Shown here in pieces: positions 33,301-44,745 of a stretch of 64,000 nucleotides of DNA. A program made the translations under genes and the position numbers. The first letter of the stretch is position 1, and each line of letters begins with the position of its first letter. The notes under the pieces were generated by a model, which had not been told where the DNA came from, made no database searches, and saw only the letters and a program-made list of their open reading frames with translations. This stretch comes from Lepidurus packardi (Eukaryota > Arthropoda > Branchiopoda > Notostraca > Triopsidae), in assembly GCA_023053545.1 (NCBI GenBank), contig JAKZAN010000004.1, positions 12,561,235-12,625,234 on the forward strand. The letters are read 5' to 3'.

Positions 33301-35870
33301 TTATGTTTTCCTTGTTTACGCAAGGCTTTCACGAAACCAAAACAAACATCAGCGCCATCTCTGTTTTGCATCACTATGCCAAGGTAATAAGCGAACCTTA
33401 GTGAGCCAAAAAAGGAACACTTATGGCTTTTGGTTACTGGTTGCACAAGGTTGGCGAAGGGTGTGACTGCGATGCGATGTCCCCAAAAAAGCCAGCAAAA
33501 AAGTACTTGATAGCCAAATTTAAGCTGTCAGTCTCGTTTTTTTGGGCATAATTTAGCTTGAAACAACCCCTAGGAGGCAAGGGAACCACAAACTTCTTCG
33601 CCGACTCTTTAACTTTCACTTTCGGTGTTAAAAGCTTGAAAAATCCAGGTCATATGTGTAAGTTGCTATTCTCTGGATCTCCTTCATCGCTATAATTGGG
33701 CTTCCTTCAATTACACACCCAAAAAGTAAGAATAACCGATGAAAAAATAACTTGCTCTAGATACAAAAGCCATGAATCACTTGTTTGAGGTTGTTTATAG
33801 CAAAATAGGAAAAAGATTGTACCACACCTTTTGTTTTTTCCTACCTCACTGCTTTGGGGTAATGTTTTGTTTTTTTTGCAACGGTAAATAAACGAAAGGG
33901 GAACAAGAAACAGAAAAAAAGAGATAGCGAAACTTACCCAACATAGACAGAGATAAGAATGATGGATAACGCGGTGACGATGATGACTGCGAATACGATA
34001 ATTACATCCATCACGGCATACTGATGAAGAATGGTCGGATCTGTCGATTTTTGGTCAGGGAAATCCGAACTGTAATGTTCTGAAAGGTACCAAGCTAATT
34101 AGCTAAAATCAAAGATAAAATTTTTTATCAAACATTGTAACTTCAAACAGGAACTAGCGAAATGCATGAGCAAATCACTTCCGTCAAAAAAAAAGAGAGA
34201 AGATTAAGAAAAATGAGCGAAAAGGGTTCAACTTCATTAAAATGTAATTAAAAATGGGCAAAACTAGCCAAAAAATTGATTTACCGAAAAAATTGAAATT
34301 ACTTAAATTAAGAATGTTACTTAACCAAGTTAAATAGACAATACATTTCTCAATCCTATTTTTTATCATTTAGATAAAAAGAAGGAAATAAAAAATACAC
34401 GTTTTTTTTCAGATTTTAATGAAATTATATTAGACAATAGCGAAATTAATTAGCAAAGAAAATCACTTGGCCTCAGGAAAAAAAAGTAGAAATGATTAGA
34501 AAAAGATTAAGAAAAATTAGCGAAAAGGGTTCAACTTCATTAAAATGTAATTAAAAATGGGCAAAACTAACCCAAAAATTGATTTACCCCCAAAAATTAA
34601 AAACGTTAATTAACCAAGTTAAGTAGACAATACATTACTCGATCCTATTTTTTATCATTTAGATAAAAAGAAGAAAATAAAAAGTACATGGTATTTTTTG
34701 AAGACAAAAATTTTTTTTTTTTTTTTATTTTTTGAATTTAGATTAAACAATAGCAAAATTAATTAGCAAAGAAAATCACTTGGCCTCAGGAAAAAAAGTA
34801 GAAATGATTAGAAAAAGATTAAGAAAAATTAGCGAAAAGGGTTCAACTTCTTAAAAATGTAATTAAAGATGGGCAAAACTAGCCAAAAAATTGATTTACC
34901 GAAAAAATTGAAATTACTTAAATTACTTTAAATTACTTAAATTAAGAAAAACGTTAATTAACCAAGTTAAATAGACAATACATTTCTCGATCCTATTTTT
35001 TATCATTTAGATAAAAAGAAGGAAATAAAAAATACACGTTTTTTTTCAGATTTTAATGAAATTATATTAGACAATCGCGAAATTAATTAGCAAAGAAAAT
35101 CACTTGGCCTCAGGAAAAAAAGTAGAAATGATTAGGAAAAATTAGGAAAATTGATTTACCCCCCATAAATTAAAAAATCTGGAAAAAAGGCAGAAAAGAT
35201 TACGAAGAATTAGGGAAATTGTTCATACAAAAATAAAAAAATTAATGAACCGAGTTAATTGAAGAAATGAATTGAATTCCAAGCCAAAAAATTGATTTAC
35301 CGAAAAAATTGAAATTACTTAAATTACTTAAAATTACTTAAATTAAGAAAAACGTTACTTAACCAAGTTAAGTAGACAATACATTTGTCGATACTATTTT
35401 TTATCATTTAGATAAAAAGAGGGAAATGCAAAATACATGTTATTTTTTGAAGAAATTATTGAATTTAGATTAGACAATCGCGAAATTAATTAGCAAAGAA
35501 AATCACTTGGCCTCAGGAAAAAAAAGTAGAAATGATTAGGAAAAATTAGGAAAATTGATTTACCCCTCAAAAATTAAAAAATCGGCAAAAAAAGGCAGAA
35601 AAGATTACGAAAATTAGGGAAATTGATCATACAAAAATCAAAAAAAGTGAATGAACCGAGTTAGTTGAAGAAATGAATTGAATTTCAATGAGAAAACAAG
35701 GAAATTAAATTGACAAATGACTTTAAAAAGTGGGGGGGTAAGAATGGCGGCACAACTCGTTTACCTGATGTATTGTGAAGGACGGTGTGATGTGTAAAGG
35801 TCACGTGGGTGGCATCATAAGCCAACGGGGCGTGTGTATCCACTCCGTGGACGAAAGTGGCCACAGCCAT
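27388..35870 (-). CDS. Unrecognised single-pass membrane protein (5 exons, 296 aa)
   Basis: Exons on the minus strand are 35870-35765, 34079-33938, 28986-28624, 28431-28308 and 27543-27388 (TGA). All four junctions keep phase. The product has a 50-odd residue N-terminus without a signal peptide, a hydrophobic helix (VMDVIIVFAVIIVTALSIIL, about residues 58-82), and a strongly basic stretch right after it (LSKRKRKIRKIIKM). By the positive-inside rule the N-terminus is outside and the C-terminus cytoplasmic. The cytoplasmic part is Ser/Pro-rich (SPTSPQLTSSSLP) with basic clusters (HRSFRKKMSRSFSFRKLRKR), an acidic Ala/Gly-rich linker, and a more ordered C-terminal 50 residues (DIEFTDRRRGLWQKTVHSVM ... 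EQLKQVYVY). I do not recognise the family. The Ser/Arg patches suggest a phosphorylated adaptor-like tail, which is inference. Upstream untranslated exons may exist. Confidence 0.68.
27600..28245. repeat. AT-rich tandem repeat, about 72-bp unit, in an intron
   Basis: About eight imperfect copies marked by AAATCCATAACAAATTTC, GATAAATCAAAGTAAACTTA and AATGAATTTCAGATAATTTA. It fills the last intron of the unrecognised membrane-protein gene almost completely, ending in a short (AAATA)n run at 28230-28295. Confidence 0.9.
29921..30437. mobile_element. Non-autonomous TIR element with telomere-like CCTAA tracts
   Basis: Terminal inverted repeats are CAACACGTTCTCCGGA (29921-29936) and TCCGGAGAACGTTTTG (30422-30437), complementary at 15 of 16 positions. 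Inside are two tandem half-copies, each with TATCCCGGAGTTAAAAA, ACACTAGTGTGTCACTGTC, TAACAATGAATTTTTAT, CAGCTGGTGGAGTGAAAG, a hairpin ATCAACTTTCGTTGAT, and then a run of CCTAA/CCTAAT repeats (about 30084-30150 and 30304-30360). It has no coding capacity and resembles a MITE. Relatives lie at 46762-47240 and 54844-55181. Confidence 0.75.
32847..33390. repeat. Direct duplication and GCGCCATCT repeat cluster
   Basis: A unit of about 150 bp (starting GAGCATAGTAACAGTTTGTG, ending in ATCAGCGCCATCTATTATGT and GCTAAGGCRTACG) occurs at 32847-32999 and 33003-33151. It is followed by two copies of ATTCATTGTTGCTATGGAGT (about 33169 and 33202), and then a related end (AAACATCAGCGCCATCTCTG, about 33345) that also occurs inverted at 21.3 kb. 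This looks like a nest of short transposon-derived repeats. Confidence 0.8.
34137..35665. repeat. AT-rich tandem repeat, about 320-bp unit, in intron 1 of the minus-strand gene
   Basis: Four units marked by AAAATCACTTGGCCTCAGGA (near 34461, 34778, 35097 and 35503), TTCAACTTCATTAAAATG, ATTGATTTACCGAAAAAATT and CTATTTTTTATCATTTAGAT. Later units gain or lose short blocks. The repeat fills nearly the whole intron between the first two exons. Confidence 0.9.
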
Positions 35871-36523
35871 TCCTAATTGGATTCAAATTGGGAAATTAGC
35901 CCCTTGGTTTCTTAGCACTGCTCGATTCTTTACATTCTTTTCTGAAACTTAAAATTTCAAAGTTTAAAAGTTAGTTTCACCTAATTATAATCAAAATTTA
36001 CAAGTTAGTTTCACTTATGTAGTTTCAATTATGTCCTTCATCAATGCAATGGCATTAGCCATCAAATATTGATGTTTTTTTTTTTCACAATTTCACCTCT
36101 TTCGTAACCTTGCATGATTCAATCTCAAACTCTCGGAATCATGTAACACACGCGCTTTTCAATAAAAAAAAAATCTTGCTTTTTGATTCTCCTGTCGATC
36201 TTCGTTTGTTTACCCTTGTCACGCTTCAATGCTTAGAACGTGTCCTGGGAAAATACCAGTTAATGAGGTTTAGGATGTACTTTTGCATTCTGCTACACTT
36301 CTTCAAGTCCTCAAAGTCCCCGTCTGCGATCTTAATCAAATCATGCATCCTAATACTAAAAAAAAAAAAAAAATTCAAAAAATAATCCGAAAAGAAATGA
36401 ATGCTAATTTCATTCAAATGAACATTCTAATGCAGATACGCAAACTATTGCAAAAATAAAGTCTGAAATTCCAAGGCGCGTTTCACATTGTGAGTTTTTC
36501 CAGAAACAACAAATGAGATCATG

Positions 36524-36559
<36 letters not shown>

Positions 36560-37019
36560 TGAAAGCTGAAACACCAGAATGTAAGCTAAATTCAAAACTA
36601 GAACTTGAACTCGAGGAAGAAAGAACAAATTGAAAGAAGAAAGAAAAAACTACACCAAGTTCCAAGCTTTTCAGCTTTGAGATCATTGCAGAAGCTTCGG
36701 TTACGACAATGTACTATGTTTACTATGCTTATGCTTACTATGTTCAGGACAACAACAACTTTGGGTAACTCCCACCTTGGGAACTTTCCTTTTGTTATTG
36801 GACTTTTTTTTTTATTATTCCCTTCAAAATAATCCTACAAACTTTTACAATTCCATTCATTTTTAGAAAGTTCAAGAAGCTTTTCCTTTTTTTTTTTAAA
36901 AAAAAAAAGTTTCCAAAAATAGTTCCATTTAAAAAAAAATCCATCTTTCTCTTTCTATCTTCGGAATTTCTTGCGTTTTCCCGACTTTTCCAGACAGTTT
37001 TCAAATGCGGAGAAAAGCA

Positions 37020-37362
37020 CTGCAGTTGCCAAAGTTTCAACAATGAAAAGTTTGCATGGCTAATGGTTCAAATACGGCTAAATGCAACTCCTGTTCAACA
37101 ATGAAAAGTGGGCATGGGGAATGTCTTGCGTTTTCCCGACAGTTTCCAAATACGGAGAAAAGCAATGCAGTTGTTATTGTGTTATTTTAATTTTGACTTG
37201 GTTATTAAGTTCAAGAATGAAAAGTTGGCATGGCGAATGGTTCAAATACGGTTAAATGCAACTCCAGTTCAACAATGAAAAGTTGGCATGGCGAATGGTT
37301 CAAATACGGCTAAAAGCAACTCAGGTTCAACAATGAATAGTGGGCATGGCTAATGGTTCAAA
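37020..37362. repeat. Tandem repeat, about 58-bp unit, with CAACAATGAAAAG box
   Basis: About five copies of a unit holding GTTCAACAATGAAAAGT, GGCATGGCGAATGGTTCAAA and TACGGCTAAATGCAACTCC, with an inserted copy of GCGTTTTCCCGAC...CCAAATACGGAGAAAAGCA. The order AATACGGC ... CAACAATGAAAAGT matches the downstream half of the hairpin-box family at 9.4 kb, so this array seems to derive from part of it, without the hairpin. Confidence 0.85.
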
Positions 37363-38735
37363 AGCACGAGATACACTCTTCCCCTAGTCGTGCATCGCCA
37401 ATCTTTAGTCTCTGCATTATGTGTCTTTTGGCAACAGAATAGAGCTCATCTTCGTGTCCTTTTGGGCTGCTTTACTCTTTTTCTTACTGCTTTACACTGC
37501 ACTTTGGGTCCTGTCAGGGAAAACCCCACACGATACAAGATAATAATAAAGACTTTAATAGAAGGAAATGAGGAACATAGTAAACGTAGACTGGGGTCAC
37601 CTCTAAATGATACTAAAATGCAACTGACAATGAGAGTACAATAAAAAGGAACAACATATTTTTAGGAAAAAACAAATACGTAGTTTATGCAATGAAAGAT
37701 TCCACCTGGTAAGACTTCCTCTTCCTGTATTTTGTGTTAGAACACTTGAACGTTATGTTAGGAAATTCTTTTGAAACTATATATCACGTATCATCGCGGA
37801 ATTTTGAAACGAAACTAAACGGAATTGACAAAGTTGTCCAACACAATAACAAAACAGAATCGAAAGCCTTTTTTTTAATTTTGAAAAAAAGATTAACATA
37901 TCTATAAAGTCAAACAATCCAGCTTTTTGATTCACGGACTAGACCCGACATTCATTTATCTCATAAGCCCCGAGCCTTTTCTTTTGCTTCCTCGTTCACA
38001 CAGCTTTAGATAAGCCCCCTTCCACCCAGTGATAAGTGTCTTTCTTCAGCCCGTAAACTTGAAAGTAACGCTGAACATGGCCAGATTTAGCAGACCAACA
38101 AAACGCGCAGTCTGAATCTTGTCTAATAAAAAACTGTCTGCGTTGATAGTACATTATCTCGTTATTATACTAATAAAAAACGGCAGTAATTGTATAATTA
38201 ATGTGCGTAGTTTAAAAAAATTTTGCAATTTTTTTTTAAATTTTTAAAAAACTCTGCAAAACAATTTGATATTTTTTACAAGGTTTTAATGAATTAAAAT
38301 AATAGAAATAATTCTAATTAATAACAAATAAAGAATACAAACTATAAATTCCTTAAATTCTTCGCTTAAGTGTTCAAATTACAATTAATTTAAATAATCA
38401 AATTTAAACTAAAATACTTGTGTATTTTTTTTAAATAATTAGACCAGCATAGGCTTTCGCCTATTACTGCCTAATTTCGCCTATTTTCGCCTATTACCAA
38501 ATATTACTCGGATATTTGTAGCAATAAATATTTGTAAAAGTGAATCTTACTTATGATTTTTATTATTTTATTATTATTATTATTGAGTATTATTCTGGAT
38601 AATTCTGTACAGATGAATTATATATTATTTATGAAATATAGTATTATTCTGTACAGACGAATTTGTTGATCGCAAATTATAATTTATGAACGGCCTTGCG
38701 TTGGGGCAGACAAGGTCAGCTCCTAGGGTTATGGT

Positions 38736-39057
38736 TTATATACCTGCGACTGTCGACAAAAAATATTTAAAAAAAAAATCTGGTCCGGTTTTGAAGTGGG
38801 CTAAGTACAATAGTAACAGTTTTGGGGTCATTTTTTTTACCAAGAGATTGAGACGAGCCAGCATCACCGATACTATTAGTCTTATCCAAAGGGTACGCAA
38901 AGTTACGTTTAAGTTTCCAGTCTTGGCCTTCTTCATTATGGCACAGCCAAGGTTTGAGGAGATGTTGCACATGTCCACACAAATAGTCCTTTTCAGGATC
39001 ATAGTTACTTTGTTTGTTCAGGATCGCCATTCCGCAATGTTTGCTATCTTTTCTTGA
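38736..39057 (-). pseudogene. Possible gene fragment or small gene, unassigned
   Basis: On the minus strand an ATG at 39028-39030 opens 87 codons (MAILNKQSNYDPEKDYLCGH ... FAYPLDKTNSIGDAGSSQSL ... LQNRTRFFF), ending at a T-rich run. The composition (Cys, His, Trp, charged residues) is more protein-like than its AT-rich surroundings, but both other frames here are also open. I recognise no family. It could be a lone exon, a relic or chance. Confidence 0.22.
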
Positions 39058-40108
39058 TGTATTTTAGTCTAATTTTCAAAAAGAAACCCGATTGGGTTCA
39101 AAATAAACTTTCTTTTAGACGATTTTACGAGCTAACAGACGTTTGGCTCTTAAAAGTGAAAAATTTGGAAACTTTTCGTTTAGGAACTATATGTCACGTC
39201 CTCGGCACGAGTCAAAAGTAAGACTGAGCCACAGCTCTATACTGTAAACCTTTATCTAAAAGAGAGAAAAAAGACCTGACGTGATGTGCCTACATTATTA
39301 ACGAAATACCACGAAATTCCACGAAATTTCCAGTACCAACTAATTCGGAACTGGAGTGATCTTAAGCTAATCGCATGCTACTGCTGTTTGGCCGTGTTTA
39401 CGTGTTAGATGCGTTAACATGGCCTATTTTCTTTTATGGACGAGGGGGCTCCATAATGTATTTTTATCAGGAAATGAATTTCTCCCAAAACTCGCTGTCT
39501 TTTTCATTAATGTGTCCTTTTTAATCATTTGTCACCCCCAAATCCTTATGGCACAAGGAAATGTGGGCAGCTGACTTTGAAGTCACATGTTTGGTTTTAG
39601 TTTTGTTAATTAACTTGTTCGAAGACCAAGTGGAATACCTTGACTCGGGTACGTGCAGCAGGTAAATTTATAAAATCCTAGAAGGTCACTTTTGAGAGGA
39701 TCTTTATATCTTGCACAATTTTTTTTTTTTTTGCGTTTGGTATGTAAAGTTCGAACTGATCCCGTTTTCTTTTTACTTTACTCCTTAGTACGCACTGGCA
39801 ACGTTTGGTAAAAAACTACACTTTCACTACTGCTGAAAAGTAGTTGAATGTTACTTGGATTGTTTGTGAAATTCAATTCCTGGCTGGTATTACACATGTT
39901 GCTGGGAGGAAATCCAACAGGTTTGGTAAGGACATTTCCTTCTGTTTGGGATTTTTTACATGTGTATTTTTTTATTTTTTTAAATCATTAGAAAACCACA
40001 CTTGGATCAGTTGGAAAACCACGTGAGGCACTGGACTGGGATTGAAACGGAACTGAACTCGAACGATCAGCTCTTACGCAGCTTTGGAGCAACTCACCTG
40101 GCTGCCGA

Positions 40109-40262
40109 CTGTTCCAACACCTGATATACACCAAGAACGGCTCGTAGAGGAAGGGGGAGGGGACTCTGTTGTGTGGGTGTATAAAGTTTGGGTTCCTTTT
40201 TCGCTAGACAGTTCCCGCACTGTCGTAGCGTTTGCTGCGACAGTAGTTCCCGAAAAATTCAC
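40109..40262 (-). other. Candidate upstream exon with strong splice donor
   Basis: The minus strand reads from an ATG at 40262 (MNFSGTTVAANATTVRELSS, then SPPPSSTSRSW) to GGCAGCCAG followed by a gtgagt donor at 40106. It lies upstream of, and on the same strand as, the unrecognised membrane-protein gene. It ends in phase 0 and does not fit the open frame of that gene's first coding exon, so it could only be an untranslated leader or belong to another transcript. Confidence 0.25.
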
Positions 40263-43200
40263 TGTTGAAAATTCTCTGTTGGGAGTTCTGTGGAAGCTCC
40301 TAGAGAAAACCGGCCAAAACGTTCGTTTCTACCGGTTTGTTTTGTGGGTATGAAGCCCATGTAGACCGCTAATCGGGATAGATGTAATAATTAAGGCGAG
40401 TTTTCTCGAAGAGAAACTGACGCTAAGAAAGAAACAAAGTAGAAGGAACAGAAAGCACTTTTGATCTTTGGGAAAGACAAATGCCTGGCAAGAAGGGTTT
40501 CGTGCATCACACTTTCTCTTCAGTTTCGGCTATCCTTTCACTTGGCTGAAAATACTGCGACAGTTTTATTTTATTTATGTAAGAAAGAAATCTAGTTTGT
40601 GTCAAAGGACAATTTTGTCGAACACTTTCACGAGAAAATTATAGGAATTTAATAATTTAAGTGCATTTTAAGTACCGATTTTCTAAATTTAGCATTCAAA
40701 ACTTATTGCCTTATAAATAATAATAATATACAGAGTAATAATATAAATAATATAAATAATATAAATAATAATAAATAAATATAATATTACATAATTAACA
40801 TGTTCATATAGAGAGTTAAATGTATACATTAAGTTTACATTCAATATTCAGTTCAAAATTTATAAATTAGCCTTAGCTTAATGTTTGGGGTTTGAAATGT
40901 ATAATTAAATGTGTAACTGAGAATCAATTATTTAAGCTGTATATATTTATGAATTTTTATTCATTAATGCATAATACGCGTATTGAATATTGAAGAGTTA
41001 TTAGCTGATTTATAGACTAATAGGAATTAGATTTGAAATATCTCTATTTTAATGCAAAAAAGGATTTTTAAGTTAGTATTTTTTTTTTAAATGCAAAGGA
41101 ATTAAGTGGTAAAGAGGGATTAAATGTGCCAGGATGAAGAAAGGTGGTTTAATATTGCAGTGGTTTTCTTGACCTACCCGAGTAGTATTCTGAAAACGCC
41201 GAGAAAAAACTATCTAGGTCGCTAATGCATTTAAAAATTCCTTTGGTAAAAGGGTTGGGAACGAGGATAGGGGCATTGGACAGGATCATATATGGTTCTA
41301 AAGAATGTAGTATCCCTAATTCCGCAGCCATTTCTCCGTTTAATTCAAGGCAAAGACAGAAGAACAATTGAGAAATGTTTTGGATTTTTTAAATCATGAT
41401 GAGGTCATTTTCTAAAAAGCTTTCCTAATTTCCAAAATTAATTCCTCTGAATGATCCTGTCCGGCTTTGTTTTTTTCTTTTTTTACCAAATTCAGGGACA
41501 GGCTCGCGAAGAAGCCAAGATTTTCTAAAAACATGTATTGTAATTTAAAAAACAAAAAAAATTCTACCTCTAATGATCGTATAGTACAGTGTTAGCACTA
41601 CAATACTGTCGTGGTTTAGATTTAGGTTAAGAAGGTTCAAAGTTAAAAGGTAAGCTAAAGTGCATTCTTCGAACGGACAAGCCTTCTATGGGGACCAGAC
41701 TGGTTTTTTGGAGTTTTTCAGAAGGGGGGTGGGGTCGGAGAGTGAAAGTTCGTCAAACCTATTTCTTGCGGCGGGGCAATTAAAGTGGGCCTGCTGGATT
41801 ACCCTGTTAGGCTATTAAGCGCTTTTTTTGCTTTCCACAGTCTAAACATAGCCCCTTTCTAGTAAAGCCCGAGCCCCAGAGAACGTTAGTCCAGCTAAGC
41901 TGCGTTTCCATTCTACCGTATGCCATCATCGGTGTTACATTAGAACCGGTTACCACCAACAGATGACTCGCGCGGAAGGCAGCATGTGTAACGTGTGTTA
42001 TGGTCACCAAGAAGAAAAAACAAGTTTTTAGCGGGGAATGCTCAAGAACACGCACTTGCTGAGTGTGAAGCACTGCTCCGAAGATTTAGGACAAGGTCAT
42101 TCCTGCGTGAGATTAAAAAAAAACGCCTGTTCGCAGAACAAAGAGGCAGATCGGCAGAGTCACCATAGAACAAAAGCGAGCTAGTTTTTAGCGAGCTAGT
42201 CCTCATCTACTATAATTCCTACCCACTTTAGGGACTACTTTTTGTCCGGCTAATAATCTAGTTTTCGATTATTATTTTTTTTTACAATTTTAATAAACTT
42301 TTAAAATTGGTTTATCTAACTAACCTTCCCAATGCACGTGTGCTGTTGGGGCTGTGCTTTGTGTTTACCAGCAACCATGACCTGAAGGGCGTCATAGTAC
42401 CGCTAGTTTAATGTTTAAAAAAAGCTTCAATTTTTGCATATTTTGGATTGCTTTTGGTATTCCCCGTACTGTAGGTTCTTGCGAGTTTGTTTTAGCATGT
42501 GTGAGGGTAAAAAACCCAGTCAAATTAGGATAGAACATTCGATGCGACAGTTTGGGCAACAGTGAATTTGTCTTTGGGATAAGGAGATTGTACGGATTGT
42601 AAGGATGTATTGTACCAAAACTCCCCCTTGGGGTCAGAACATTCGATGCGGACCACCCCGCCCGTTTAGGAACCAATGAGTTTTGCTTTGGGATGAGGAG
42701 ATGGATTGCGTTGCGTGCGACCAGTCGTTTTCGGCAACAGTGAATTATCTTTTTAGGCAGGCCTTACATGGATTCATTGTTGCGTTGTTATCGAAAAAGG
42801 GAAGTTTAGTGTAAACGTTCGACGCATTCCAGCAAAAGTTCATGTAGTACTGTAAGATTAGATAAAAGCGTGTCATTCCTAACAACCTTCAACCGACAGT
42901 TTTCAAATCGCCGTTTTTGCCCCCTTCTCAGGTATCGCTCTCTCTCTTTCTCTCTCTATCCTCCTTTTGTTATCATCAGACAGAGCAATGCAGAGTTCGA
43001 ACGAAGCAGGTGAAGGTTACCCAATGGGGAATAACATGTGCAGGCGGAGAAGCTTCTCACTGTACAGTATGGTGCAGGGTACCCTTGTATTAGTACTGGG
43101 TTACTAGGCCTAGGGAATTGCATTGAAGCAAACTGGAACCAAAAGATAGGTGGACAGCCAAAGTTGGTTTGGGATTGACAAATTATGGCTCGTTCTGGCT

Positions 43201-43859
43201 GAACTCACCTTCGGAGTCTTCCAAAGCGTGGGTACTTTGACAACGCAATTAAAAAAAAAAAAATCATAAAAAAAAAAATCGACTCGACCACTAGAACGAA
43301 AAGCCAGCTTCCCTTGAAAATTTTTTTTGTGATGCCAAGAAAACTTGCACTTCCTATTGTTGGTACTTCCTCAGCTCAATAAAAAAACCCGGAAGCAAGT
43401 ACTTGTACTTGTTTGAAACTTTTTTTTTTTTTTTTTGTACTTGTTACGTTTCTCAAAAGCGCTTTTTCGAACAGGCAATACGATTGGCTACGGTAGAGTG
43501 AATATATGAAGTAGTTTTTTTTGGCTTTCGCAGCCTTGAATTTGAATTTCCCCTCTCTTTACTTAATGATAGAAAGGCACAATGCTGGCTGATTAAAGCT
43601 TCAGTCTCACTTGGCTTGAACTAAAGAAATTCCCTTTCTAATTTCGCATTTTCTCGCTAGAAAAAGGAACAATTGGGGAAAACGTCCCTGAAGGGAAAGC
43701 TGTACTAATTAGCTAAGTAAAAGTCAGTCCAATGCTTCACCAACCGAAAAAAAATCATTAGTTTTTTTAAAAAAAAAGATGGTATAATCATTGCACGACT
43801 GCGGAGAGACTCGAGGAGTGATTTGTATTTGTATTTACAAATACAAATACAAATAGATC

Positions 43860-44745
43860 TATTTTTATGTTACAATCCTACTTAAATTGTACTTTACAAA
43901 AATTGTACTTTATTGTATAATTGTACTTTACAAAATCATAAAATTAAACATTTTTAAAATTCATACAGTTACATTTTTTTGGGCAAATTGAGAAGATTTA
44001 TAATTTGCCAACCTTATAAAACTTTTAATTCTTGATTTTCGTAGAATCTAAAGAAATTCAATGCATTTCAATGTTCATAGAATCCTTAAAAAAGAAACAT
44101 AAAAAAATCAATAAAAATCATTTAAACAGTATAAAAAATGAAACAAGGGATTTGTAAGTTTGCAAATTTATAAAAATGTGCAATTTTCAATTTTCATAAA
44201 ATCCTCATTTTACGAATTAATAAGCAATAATAGAGACGAAGAAATTTCAGTAGAAAAAACAATAACTTTGCAATGTTTACTTTTATTTTACAATCCTAAA
44301 AATTTTACTTTCCAAAAATCATAAAATTTTAAATTTTAAAAAATCATACAGTTACATTTTTTGGTGCAAATTGAGCTTTTATTTTACAATCCTAAAAATT
44401 TTACTTTCCAAAAATCATAAAATTTTAAATTTTAAAAAATCATACAGTTAAATTTTTTTGCTAATTGAGAAGATTTATAATTTGGCAACGTTATAAAACT
44501 CTAATTTTGGATTTTCATAGAATCTAAAGAAATTCAATTCATTTCGAGTTTCATAGAATCCTTAAAAAAGAAACATAAAAAAATCAATAAAAATCATTTA
44601 AACAGTATAAAAAATGAAACAAGTGATTTGTAAGTTTGCAAATTTATAAAAATGTGCAATTTTCAATTTTCATAAAATCGTCATTTTACGAATTAATAAG
44701 CAATAATAGAGACGAAGAAATTTCAGTAGAAAAAAGCAACAACCT
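43860..44745. repeat. Large AT-rich direct repeat, about 474-bp spacing
   Basis: The segment with TTTACAATCCTA, AAATCATAAAATT, CATACAGTTACATTTTTTG, AATTTGNCAAC, AATCATTTAAACAGTATAAA and AATAATAGAGACGAAGAAAT occurs at about 43870-44255 and 44372-44740. A shorter extra copy of its first part lies at 44284-44370, so this region has a partial triplication. Confidence 0.85.

Larger units (their letters stand above)
28987..33937. other. 5-kb intron of the unrecognised membrane-protein gene
   Basis: It holds a transposon-like element with CCTAA tracts (29921-30437), two diverged copies of an ATGGCCCTAGTRGC segment (about 31480-31620 and 31855-31985), and a direct duplication at 32847-33151. The stretch 29240-29560 is open on the plus strand but shows no domain. 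No gene is supported inside. Confidence 0.5.
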
